DNA of 20,178 bases, taken from positions 1 through 20,178 of the IMG/VR virus record IMGVR_UViG_3300046376_000161. One strand, given 5' to 3'. The notes beneath the pieces are model-generated. The model had not been told where the DNA came from. It saw only the letters and a program-made list of their open reading frames with translations, and did no database searches. Source of the stretch: a virus. This document shows, piece after piece, positions 7,205 through 13,759 of this stretch; position 1 is the stretch's first letter, and every line of letters begins with the position of its first letter. The translations under genes and the position numbers were made by a program.

Positions 7205-7894
7205 TTACCCGCTGGCTGCTGCTAATCCCGGCATATATCCCGCTGGCGATGCTGCCGATGCGGTTGGTAAAAGCTTCGATAACCCCCCTGTAAATCCGCT
7301 TGCGGCCTGTCCTGCAATGCCTCCCAATGAGCCGATAACCGAGTTCCAAAGCGAGTTGTTTTGGGTGGTGATGGCGTTGGCTTCGTTGGCTGCGGAGTTC
7401 CCCGCGTTGGTGGCGGAACCTGCGTATCCGGTCGGGTTCAAAAGCCCTGCTGTCGACCCCAGAACATTCGCGGCGGTGAGGAAGTTCTGATTGCCTTGGG
7501 CATAGTTCGCCTGGGTGATCTGGTTCTGTCCTTGGGCGCGGCTCTGCGCGGCAAGGTTGGCGTTTCTGGCGATCAAATTGGCGTCCACGCTCGACGGCAG
7601 GAAGGTATTTCCTCCCCCTCGGGCGGCTAGAACGTCGGCGGTGGCCTTCTGTGCCTGGGCGTAGTCGGTGGCAACGTTCTCGATGTTCTGGGTTTGGAGC
7701 GCGTTGGTCTCGGACGGGGTAAACCCGGACTGTCCCGGCCCTGCGGCAAGGATCGGCTGAAAAGTAGAGGTCAACGCTCCGGTGATGGCCTGATTCTGAC
7801 CAAAGACGGTGTTGTACTGCTGGGTCAGAGTCTCGTAAAACTGCTTCTCTTCGTCCGAAATTTGGTTCTGCTGCTGACTCGCGCCTCCACACAT
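7205..7894 (-). CDS. Internal core protein candidate, gp14-like by context (229 aa)
   Basis: 229 residues from ATG 7894, four bases after the acetyltransferase-like stop, with an AGGGAGGGA ribosome site. It begins MCGGASQQQNQ, an opening I associate with small internal core proteins of podoviruses (T7 gp14 begins MCW). The rest is rich in Gln, Asn, Ala, Ser and Gly. It has amphipathic helices (about 14-50 and 70-145) and a Gly/Ala-rich hydrophobic end (SVIGSLGGIAGQAASGF) that could insert in a membrane. It heads the run of three core-type proteins, matching the T7 order gp14-gp15-gp16. Sequence identity to T7 proteins is not evident. The role, forming the outer-membrane end of a DNA ejection channel, is inferred. 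Confidence 0.62.
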   Translation of the reverse strand: MCGGASQQQNQISDEEKQFYETLTQQYNTVFGQNQAITGALTSTFQPILAAGPGQSGFTPSETNALQTQNIENVATDYAQAQKATADVLAARGGGNTFLPSSVDANLIARNANLAAQSRAQGQNQITQANYAQGNQNFLTAANVLGSTAGLLNPTGYAGSATNAGNSAANEANAITTQNNSLWNSVIGSLGGIAGQAASGFTGGLSKLLPTASAASPAGYMPGLAAASG

Positions 7895-7897
7895 GGC

Positions 7898-8398
7898 CTA
7901 TCCCTCCCTCTGTAGCTCGTGTGGGGATCGTCCCCACGGCTCTACAGCGATCATCTGAGGCTTCGGGGGTGTAATCTCCCGCTTGAGGTCTCCGGTCGTC
8001 TCCCTGAAGCCCATCCGCCTTTTCGCCATTGCGCGGAGTTCGGGGCCTTCGGTGTCAAATAAAATCTCCCGAAAGTGGTTCTGCCTTAACATGGCCTCGA
8101 TCCAAGCCAGTCCGCGCAGCATCACATCCCGGTTTCGGTGCTTCTCGGCGGGGGTTGCGGCCTGGGCGAATAAGAGGGATAGGCGAACGGCGGTCTGGGT
8201 CTTGAAGTAGAGGACAACGGTGCCGTGTTCGTCCTCGATGGCCCACGCATCCTCTCCCGGTAGCAGGTTTATGAAGTAATCCGGGGTCATGCGGCCCTTG
8301 TGGTAGGCATCCGCCTCGATAAGAGTGTCAAGATAGGCACGGTCTTGCTCTCCCATCGGGCGAACAACGTAGTTATCGAAGCGAAAGATTTGGTTCAT
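7898..8398 (-). CDS. GNAT-fold acetyltransferase-like protein
   Basis: 166 residues from ATG 8398 (ATGA overlap with the upstream small gene). The layout fits the GNAT fold: strand 1 'YVVRPMGEQDRAYLDTLIEAD' (10-30), 'TPDYFINLLPGEDAWAIEDE' (38-57), the beta strands 'GTVVLYFKTQ' and 'AVRLSLLFA', a helix 'MLRGLAWIEAML' (93-104), and the closing 'REILFDTEG ... AKRRMGF' where the family often has 'a-x-r-x-lGF'. The usual acetyl-CoA loop (R/Q-x-x-G-x-G/A) is not intact: residues 82-96 read TPAEKHRNRDVMLRG. GNAT-like genes occur within podovirus virion blocks. It may modify a virion or host protein, or keep only the fold as a structural part. Confidence 0.66.
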   Translation of the reverse strand: MNQIFRFDNYVVRPMGEQDRAYLDTLIEADAYHKGRMTPDYFINLLPGEDAWAIEDEHGTVVLYFKTQTAVRLSLLFAQAATPAEKHRNRDVMLRGLAWIEAMLRQNHFREILFDTEGPELRAMAKRRMGFRETTGDLKREITPPKPQMIAVEPWGRSPHELQREG

Positions 8399-8649
8399 GC
8401 TCCTGCTCCTCGTTTCGCTGGCAGAATTCGGTAGGTCGGTACGTTCGTGCCTCCGTAAAACTGGCGTTGAAAAGCATCCCCGGTAGAAGCCATCAGTGGC
8501 ATAGAAGAAAGCATGTTTGGAGCGCGTCCATTAGGGTCGGCGTCCTGGGTCGGGGAGGAGGTCGGCGTGGGGGTCGGCGCGGGGGTCGGTGCGGGTACTT
8601 GCCGCATGTTCGAGAGGTCGGGATTTCTGAGCTTATTCATGGGTGGCAT
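8395..8649 (-). CDS. Small protein with Pro/Thr linker (84 aa)
   Basis: 84 residues from ATG 8649, which shares one base with the nozzle stop (TAATG), with GGAG six to seven bases upstream. An in-frame start further upstream (8760) would lie inside the nozzle gene and give a Cys/Arg-rich leader unlike a real protein. Residues 1-17 are polar (MPPMNKLRNPDLSNMRQ). About 18-35 is an Ala-Pro-Thr linker (VPAPTPAPTPTPTSSPT), and the C-terminal half ends FQRQFYGGTNVPTYRILPAK. The family is unknown. Between the nozzle and the core proteins it may be a tail-completion or plug peptide; that is inference from position. Confidence 0.65.
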   Translation of the reverse strand: MPPMNKLRNPDLSNMRQVPAPTPAPTPTPTSSPTQDADPNGRAPNMLSSMPLMASTGDAFQRQFYGGTNVPTYRILPAKRGAGA

Positions 8650-11189
8650 TACTGGCTCCTGAACTCCTGCCATAGCTGTCCGAAAATGGTGAATCCGATA
8701 AGCTCGTTGGCGGCATTTTCGGCAGGCCAATTGATGAGCATTTGGAAGTGTCTGCACCACACAGGTTTCTGCTTTTGCAGGAGTGAAAAACGGTCGCTGT
8801 AATAGCTGGTGCTGGGGGGTAAAAGTGGGGGGTCTTGACGGGTTCTTTTGACGCTTTCAAAGTGAGCAAAACCACCCAAAGGTTCAATCTCATTCATCAG
8901 TAAAAAGAGGGCTGCGGGGGTGCCTTTTGCTTCGCTGTCGAGGGTGATAAAAGCGATGGCGGCAAGCTGGCCGGGGGACGCCAAAGTGATCGACCCGAAG
9001 GTGGCAAAAGCGGGGTAGGGGGTGCCGTCGTCTTGATTGGTGGTGAGGTCGCGGAAGCGGATTCTTTGGTCTCCGGCGCTCGGCCCTAGCAGCAATCGCC
9101 ATACTCCCGGTGTGACTTCGACGCTCTGCACGGCGCTGAAGCCGTTGACGGTGATGGCGGTGGGACTCCAATTTGCTCCGGTCTCCGGCGCGGAGGTCGA
9201 TGCCATGCGGTTCCACTTCGAGACTCCATCCGAGAGATACAGCGCGTTTTCGGCGCTGGCCTCCATGTGATAGGTGAGGTAGGACGTTTTTGGGTCATAC
9301 TGCTGGATGATGTTGCTGATCTGGAATGAGGCTTCGAGGATGCCGCTGCTGGGATCGAGCGCGACAATCATGCGTGTCCCGAGATACAAATACGCGGTGG
9401 TGTGCTGCTCAGTCATGCAGTCATAACTAAGCAGCGGCAACCGGGCGATGTACTTAATCATGTAGAGCGGGTCGGCGTCGGTGGCGCTGCCAAGAATGAT
9501 GTAGCTGTCGCGCACGGTGAAGACGACGAGACCGATGGGTGTAACCCAAAAACGGGTGATCTTACTTTGCGCGGTGAAGGTGGTAGCAAATCCGGCCTGT
9601 CCGCTGCTGGTGCTGGCAATCGCATCCGGCCCGGTCGCAACATAGACCACGTTGCCTACTGCGACGAAGAGACGGCCAAGGTGATACTCGATGCAGCTTG
9701 CTCCCTGCGGCAACGGTGTACCTTCTCCGTTAACCTGCGCCTGAATGTTGACGTTCAGCGCGGAATCGGGCGCGGAATCGGTATATGTCCATTGCCCTCC
9801 CCCAATCGGCGCGGAAGAAAATTCGGTCAGATACAGGAATGTTGATCCGCCCTGCGCGGTGCGGTAGAGAATGATCGTGTCATCTGAGGGGACGGTCGGC
9901 CTGTCGCCTTGAATCGTGACTGCATTGTTGGCGATGACGCTGATGGTGAGGCTGGCCTGGGACATGTTGCCGATGTCTTTGGTGACTGAGTTCTTGTAGG
10001 CATAACCGTATTGGCGCGGTGCGGTCGCGGCTGAGGCGAAGTCTTTGGTGGTGTTCCATAGCACGCTTCCGTCGACGGTCAGCGCACCAATGCCGTCGTT
10101 GAAGCTCGGCGGCGCGTTTCCGGTCACGCCTGACTGTGCAACCGATTGAACGAAGCCTCCGGGGTCGAGAATTTCGTAGGTTTCGGATGTGCTTGTGCCT
10201 GATCTGCCGGGAATGCAGGGGGTATTCGCTCCGATGTCGGCCCATTGGTGTTGCACTCCTACGTTGATCCAGACGGCGGAACCGTCGACAATGAGGCTCC
10301 CTAGCCCCGATGTCCACGCTGGCGCGGATGCTGCGGTCGTTCCCGGCGTAAAGATGGTGAAGACCATCGCTTGAATGCCGGAGGGTACTGATACGTTTGC
10401 GCTGATGGTTTGCTCTAAGACGTATGCATGATTCGCTATCCAATTGGCCGAACCGTCATTAATCCATGCCGTTGTACCGTCCGGGGTGGCGCTGAATGGC
10501 GCGGGGTTGAACACTGGCAACGTGGCCCCGGTGGTGCCGCCCACAGAGATGTGAAACATGCAAGTTGTAATCGGGTCGTATATCAGAATCAGTCCACCCC
10601 ACCATGATCCGAAGGCGGTTCCTGGTCGCCATACGGGATAAGGGTTGGGGATCGGGGCCTGACTCACGATGGGCGCGTCGAGTGGCGTGTCTACTCCCCA
10701 CGGATAAGTCGTGTTGGTGTCGTTGTCGTATATCCGGTTGTCGATGCCGTTGGTGAAGTAGAGAAGATTGCCGATGCTCGAAAAGTAGGTGCGTCCCGCT
10801 CCCGGCGATTTCAGCCAGATTTCTAAATTGTTATTCGGCGTGACATCCAACACTTGGATCGCGGTATCGGCAAGAACTTTGATAGCTTCGCTGGTCAGCG
10901 TGAAGGTGTTGAAGGCGTAGTAACTGATGATGGGATTAAGCGGCTGGCCGTTGAAGACGGTATTGCCGGGTCTGCGGATGAGGGTGAGGCGGGTGCTGAT
11001 TTCGGTGTTTTGTCCATCCCAGATGGAATCCTGTCTTCCATAGCCATACTTCTCCCCTGCGGCGCTGACTGCACCATCCCGCAACGCGCTCCGGTTGGTG
11101 TAATACCCGGTGAAGATGCGGTTGGTGTGAAGCGGTGCGAAGGCGCTTGGCTCCGTCGAGGCTCCGGCGTTTTGTAGTGAACTGGTCAT
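8649..11189 (-). CDS. Tail nozzle / tail tubular B-like protein (846 aa)
   Basis: 846 residues from ATG 11189 (ATGA overlap). The N-terminus (about 23-80: 'NRIFTGYYTNRSALRDG', 'DSIWDGQNTEIS', 'LTLIRRPGNTVFN') and the many repeated beta strands at 135-155 and 500-660 ('GRLFVAVGNVVYVATG', 'YLYLGTRMIVALDPSSG', 'ALYLSDGVSKWNRM') suggest the beta-propeller nozzle proteins at the end of podovirus tails. Between about 215 and 380 there are three modules sharing a G-x-x-x-x-(V/T)-DGS-x-x-W type motif (ending at W250, W307 and W378). The final 150 residues are again beta rich. It follows the adaptor-like pair, the usual order (tubular A then B). Expected role: close the tail tip and contact fibres and host surface. 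Assignment rests on order, size and fold pattern. Confidence 0.68.
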   Translation of the reverse strand: MTSSLQNAGASTEPSAFAPLHTNRIFTGYYTNRSALRDGAVSAAGEKYGYGRQDSIWDGQNTEISTRLTLIRRPGNTVFNGQPLNPIISYYAFNTFTLTSEAIKVLADTAIQVLDVTPNNNLEIWLKSPGAGRTYFSSIGNLLYFTNGIDNRIYDNDTNTTYPWGVDTPLDAPIVSQAPIPNPYPVWRPGTAFGSWWGGLILIYDPITTCMFHISVGGTTGATLPVFNPAPFSATPDGTTAWINDGSANWIANHAYVLEQTISANVSVPSGIQAMVFTIFTPGTTAASAPAWTSGLGSLIVDGSAVWINVGVQHQWADIGANTPCIPGRSGTSTSETYEILDPGGFVQSVAQSGVTGNAPPSFNDGIGALTVDGSVLWNTTKDFASAATAPRQYGYAYKNSVTKDIGNMSQASLTISVIANNAVTIQGDRPTVPSDDTIILYRTAQGGSTFLYLTEFSSAPIGGGQWTYTDSAPDSALNVNIQAQVNGEGTPLPQGASCIEYHLGRLFVAVGNVVYVATGPDAIASTSSGQAGFATTFTAQSKITRFWVTPIGLVVFTVRDSYIILGSATDADPLYMIKYIARLPLLSYDCMTEQHTTAYLYLGTRMIVALDPSSGILEASFQISNIIQQYDPKTSYLTYHMEASAENALYLSDGVSKWNRMASTSAPETGANWSPTAITVNGFSAVQSVEVTPGVWRLLLGPSAGDQRIRFRDLTTNQDDGTPYPAFATFGSITLASPGQLAAIAFITLDSEAKGTPAALFLLMNEIEPLGGFAHFESVKRTRQDPPLLPPSTSYYSDRFSLLQKQKPVWCRHFQMLINWPAENAANELIGFTIFGQLWQEFRSQ
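10056..10562 (-). repeat. Three DGS-x-W protein modules inside the nozzle
   Basis: Residues about 210-378 of the nozzle hold three divergent repeats. Common pattern: hydrophobic strand, G-T-T/TG, Ala/Pro, a P-x-(W/F) or similar, Gly, then DG(S/T)-x-x-W. Examples are TTAASAPAWTSG ... IVDGSAVW and GVTGNAPPSFND ... TVDGSVLW. The first copy ends WINDGSANW. They look like small surface beta domains, inserted into the propeller body. Confidence 0.7.
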
Positions 11190-11890
11190 TGCTGTTTGGC
11201 CTGAACTCCCTGCTGGGTTTCGAGCGTGTTGCGTTGCGTTTCATTCATCAGGGTTAGAAAATTTCCGAGATAGATGTTGCGTTCGAGCGCGGTGAGACCG
11301 GACTGTTGCCCAAGTAGGTGCGCGGTGAACTTGGTCATAAAAAAGTTCGAGCGAGCATCCTTGGTTAACATCGAAAGCATCCCCAGAAAGCCCCAATCGA
11401 AGATGTAAGACAGGTGATCGGGGATGGGACTCCACAGACACGCGAGCGAATCCATCGTGACGGCGGCTCTCTGATAGAACGCTTCAACCTCATAGGTCTG
11501 ATCGGGGATCGCATTCAGCCGAAAGATGACATTGCCATCGGTGTCGGACTGCTGGGCGCTGATACTCTGCGGTCGCTGCTTCGATGACTCGGCGGCGAGT
11601 GACTTGACGATCTTGATTTCCTTTACTTTGTCCTGGCCATCCGTGAGCCAAGCCTGTTCTAAGAAGCCGTAATCCGGTAACACAACCTCGTAGTCCTGGG
11701 CCTCGGGCGTGACGCCGAAACTCACCACGCTACGGTTCCATATCCATTTGAAGGGGGGGCCAAGAATCTCCTGCTTGACGAGATTGGCCGCGTCTATGGC
11801 TGGCTGACCATAGGAGATGTCCGCTGGCTGGTAGCCGATGAAGGGCAGCGTGAACAAGATGCTCGATTGCAGATTGCGTGTGTAGCTCAT
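11186..11890 (-). CDS. Second adaptor (tail tubular A-like) protein, 234 aa
   Basis: 234 residues from ATG 11890, overlapping the previous stop as ATGA, with GGGGGTGG just upstream. A GTG two codons earlier (11896) is an alternative. It shares features with the 333-aa protein before it: 'PPFKWIWNRSVVSFGV' then 'AQDYEVVLPDYGFLEQAWL' (residues 45-82), and 'WSPIPDHLSYIFDWGFLGML' (153-172), facing 'FPWKWNSIKLKPFVL', 'QQDYATVNLRKLGWLTAGL' and 'LNPIPDDYIKWFRDGFVAY'. It lacks the about 90-residue middle region of its neighbour. The C-terminus is helical and Gln-rich. Adaptor proteins form a ring joining portal to nozzle; this copy is the shorter form and sits next to the nozzle gene. It is probably a true structural paralogue, not a fragment, because both ends are intact. 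Confidence 0.66.
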   Translation of the reverse strand: MSYTRNLQSSILFTLPFIGYQPADISYGQPAIDAANLVKQEILGPPFKWIWNRSVVSFGVTPEAQDYEVVLPDYGFLEQAWLTDGQDKVKEIKIVKSLAAESSKQRPQSISAQQSDTDGNVIFRLNAIPDQTYEVEAFYQRAAVTMDSLACLWSPIPDHLSYIFDWGFLGMLSMLTKDARSNFFMTKFTAHLLGQQSGLTALERNIYLGNFLTLMNETQRNTLETQQGVQAKQQ

Positions 11891-12888
11891 ATCCACCCCC
11901 AGCGGTAGGGATAGGGGCCTTGGTCTTGTATGTAGCTGGTCGCGGCGAGTGACTGATCGGGATAGAAGCCGTAATGCTCGTCTTCGCGGTCGGCCTCTTT
12001 ACAGGCTGAGGCGAGTGCCACAAGCCAGTCGGTTTTCATCGGCTCGAATCTGGCCTTGACGCTGGGCGTCGAAGAGTAGCGATGCGAGTAGGCAACGAAG
12101 CCATCGCGGAACCACTTGATGTAGTCATCGGGGATGGGATTCAGAAGGTCTTGCATCTCGACGATTTGGGGCGCTTTCAACTGGCCCCACAAGCGCATCA
12201 GCCAAACGATTCCTCCTCTGGGTGTGCGCGGGAAGATGCGGAACCCCTGCCCGTAGGGATCGGCAACCGTCCACTGACACGAACCATCGTTGATAACCTG
12301 CCCGGTCAAATCCGCATCCGGGTTGGCGGGGTCGATCACGGCGGCGGGTGGGACAAGTCCGGTGGTGCCGTACTTGGTGAGGATGAGGATGTTGCCGTAG
12401 ATGTCGAGGATGTTGGTGACGGGGTTGATTACGGGCGTCGTGGCTCCGATGGGTTCGGTGTAGGTGACTCCCGGCCCCGGCCAAATCCCTTGCTCCATCT
12501 GATCGTTCTGAAGCCAGCACACCTGTCCCGGCCATCCGGCCATCGTGTTATCCATCGGCAAGTCGCGGACGACGATGACGGGCCATGAAGGGGGCGGAAC
12601 CTGACTATTGTTGATGTCTACCCTGAGTCCTGCGGTCAGCCATCCCAGCTTTCGCAGGTTCACGGTCGCATAGTCCTGCTGGGTGGGAAACAGAACGAAC
12701 GGCTTAAGTTTGATGGAGTTCCATTTCCAAGGGAAGCGCGTGCTGATGAACTCGCTCATCACATCGTTGGCGATGGTGACGGCGGGTTCTTTGGCCCAAC
12801 CTCCGGTATTCGTGAGTACCGGGTTGAGGTCGCCAATGGTGGCAACCTCATCCACGATATTTTGTAACGTCTTCGTGCTGTTACCCAC
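11887..12888 (-). CDS. Adaptor (tail tubular A-like) protein, 333 aa
   Basis: 333 residues from GTG 12888, with GAGG about six bases upstream. The first 45 residues are helical (TKTLQNIVDEVATIG ... AVTIANDVMSEFIST), followed by the 'RFPWKWNSIKLKPFVLFP' and 'QQDYATVNLRKLGWL' beta region, and the 'LNPIPDDYIKWFRDGFVAYSH' helix near 249-270. That helix-beta-helix layout and the position between capsid and nozzle genes suggest the portal-bound head-tail adaptor of podoviruses. The middle (about 160-216) is an extra module ending TGQVINDGSCQW, the same motif repeated in the nozzle. The C-terminus is aromatic (PYPYRWGWI). The next gene is a shorter relative. Function is inferred from order and similarity of layout; no direct match was run. 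Confidence 0.66.
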   Translation of the reverse strand: MGNSTKTLQNIVDEVATIGDLNPVLTNTGGWAKEPAVTIANDVMSEFISTRFPWKWNSIKLKPFVLFPTQQDYATVNLRKLGWLTAGLRVDINNSQVPPPSWPVIVVRDLPMDNTMAGWPGQVCWLQNDQMEQGIWPGPGVTYTEPIGATTPVINPVTNILDIYGNILILTKYGTTGLVPPAAVIDPANPDADLTGQVINDGSCQWTVADPYGQGFRIFPRTPRGGIVWLMRLWGQLKAPQIVEMQDLLNPIPDDYIKWFRDGFVAYSHRYSSTPSVKARFEPMKTDWLVALASACKEADREDEHYGFYPDQSLAATSYIQDQGPYPYRWGWI

Positions 12889-12900
12889 GGCACACCTCGA

Positions 12901-13152
12901 CTACTTCTGTGCGTTTTGTGCGTCGATTTCCGCTTGCTGCGCGGGGGTGGGGCTGATGGTGGAGAATGCCGGATCGTTGTAGCTGCGGCCTCGGGTGGCG
13001 ACGGCTTCCTCTCCGGTTCCGGCTCCGCGCTGTTCGGCGGCGAGTGGAGCGGCGGCGGCGGGTATATCGGCGGCGGCGAGTGAAGCGTTGGGGTCGGGTG
13101 GAGCGTCGGCGGTGGTGCCTCCGGCTGCGGTGGTGTCATCGGGTGTAGTCAT
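12901..13152 (-). CDS. Ala/Pro-rich small virion-block protein (83 aa)
   Basis: 83 residues from ATG 13152, chosen because GAGGAGA lies six bases upstream. An in-frame ATG at 13209 would add 19 basic residues but has no good ribosome site. The protein is a low-complexity acidic Ala/Thr/Pro chain (MTTPDDTTAAGGTTADAPP, then SLAAADIPAAAAPLAAEQ), ending in a more regular tail (SYNDPAFSTISPTPAQQAE). No domain is recognised. Such Ala/Pro-rich chains between capsid and connector genes could be capsid decorations, linkers or assembly aids. It begins the run that leads to the adaptor genes. Confidence 0.6.
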   Translation of the reverse strand: MTTPDDTTAAGGTTADAPPDPNASLAAADIPAAAAPLAAEQRGAGTGEEAVATRGRSYNDPAFSTISPTPAQQAEIDAQNAQK

Positions 13153-13158
13153 AGCGGG

Positions 13159-13165
13159 TCTCCTC
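13159..13165 (-). promoter_or_regulatory. Ribosome binding site deciding the start of the 83-aa gene
   Basis: GAGGAGA on the minus strand, six bases before ATG 13152. Its strength argues for this start over the upstream ATG at 13209. Confidence 0.7.
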
Positions 13166-13210
13166 TTTCTGGTTCGTAGGTAGTGCATGATGCGAGAAAA
13201 TTCCGACATC

Positions 13211-13678
13211 TTAGGCCGCTGGTTCGGCTATGCCGATGACGAAAAGCTGGGTTCCGCTCTGCTCGTTGTCGGTGGGCAGGTTGAGGGCGCGGTGGTATTC
13301 GGCAAGGTCTTCGCGGTACTTCGTCCGCTCCTCGGCGCTGGCTCCCTTGGCTGGCTTCAGCGGCGGCTCCCAGAGCTTCGAGCAACGTTGGCAGACGACG
13401 ATGATGGGGCCGTGGCAAAGCTGGTGCTTGACGACGGCAAAGTTGTGATCGTTGCCCTGCGAAAGCATGGTGACTCCCTTGCCGCCTTTCTTGTGCCAGC
13501 ACGCATCCTGCTGTGCCTTGCGAATGGCGTCTCCGCGTTCGATGGTGAGGGCCATCTGTCGATTGCGGTTGATTCGCGCCTTGCGCGTGGCACGCGCGGC
13601 GTCGACGCGCTCCTGGGTCTCTTCAAGCTGCAACTGCTCTAACTGCGCGGTGACACTTTTCTTGTCGTATTCGGGCAT
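13211..13678 (-). CDS. Coiled-coil protein with Cys/His cluster, putative zinc binding (155 aa)
   Basis: 155 residues from ATG 13678, with AAGGAG seven bases upstream, just after the terminator that closes the capsid gene. Residues 1-58 are a charged helix, probably a coiled coil (SVTAQLEQLQLEETQERVD). Residues 60-99 have a Cys/His cluster: C60-x-H62, H78, H85-x-x-C88-H89, C96-x-x-C99 (HQLCHGPIIVVCQRCSKLW), consistent with one or two zinc sites. The C-terminus (125-155) is less ordered. The end of the cluster resembles a zinc-ribbon knuckle. The family is unknown to me. Because it lies between capsid and adaptor genes it may help head completion, or be a host-directed late protein. Confidence 0.72.
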   Translation of the reverse strand: MPEYDKKSVTAQLEQLQLEETQERVDAARATRKARINRNRQMALTIERGDAIRKAQQDACWHKKGGKGVTMLSQGNDHNFAVVKHQLCHGPIIVVCQRCSKLWEPPLKPAKGASAEERTKYREDLAEYHRALNLPTDNEQSGTQLFVIGIAEPAA

Positions 13679-13718
13679 GGTCGGCTCCTTGAGATAGCTT
13701 CGTTATGACTACACGGCG

Positions 13719-13759
13719 AAAAAGGGCATGTCCCCGGCGAAGGAACATGCCCCTTTTTT
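13719..13759 (-). terminator. Factor-independent terminator after the major capsid gene
   Basis: Read on the minus strand: A-rich start, then GGGGCATGT, a 13-base loop, ACATGCCC and five T. The stem is eight paired bases with one extra G/C, and A/T tracts can extend it. It begins one base after the capsid TAG. The tract also has six T on the plus strand, so it could act in both directions, but no plus-strand gene needs it. Confidence 0.82.

Noticed and set aside
6879-7937. Minus-strand open frame of 352 codons overlapping three genes
   Set aside because: Its product is extremely Arg/His/Ser-rich and it runs through the gp14-like gene in another frame, which has a good start, ribosome site and sensible composition.
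12082-12588. Plus-strand open frame opposite the adaptor gene
   Set aside because: Antisense shadow with no ribosome site or recognisable domain.
13187-13642. Plus-strand open frame opposite the zinc-binding gene
   Set aside because: The opposite strand has the Cys/His cluster, a ribosome site and correct spacing; this frame has none.
13719-13759. Hairpin as a plus-strand terminator
   Set aside because: The T run exists on both strands, but no plus-strand gene ends here; the minus-strand capsid stop is one base away.
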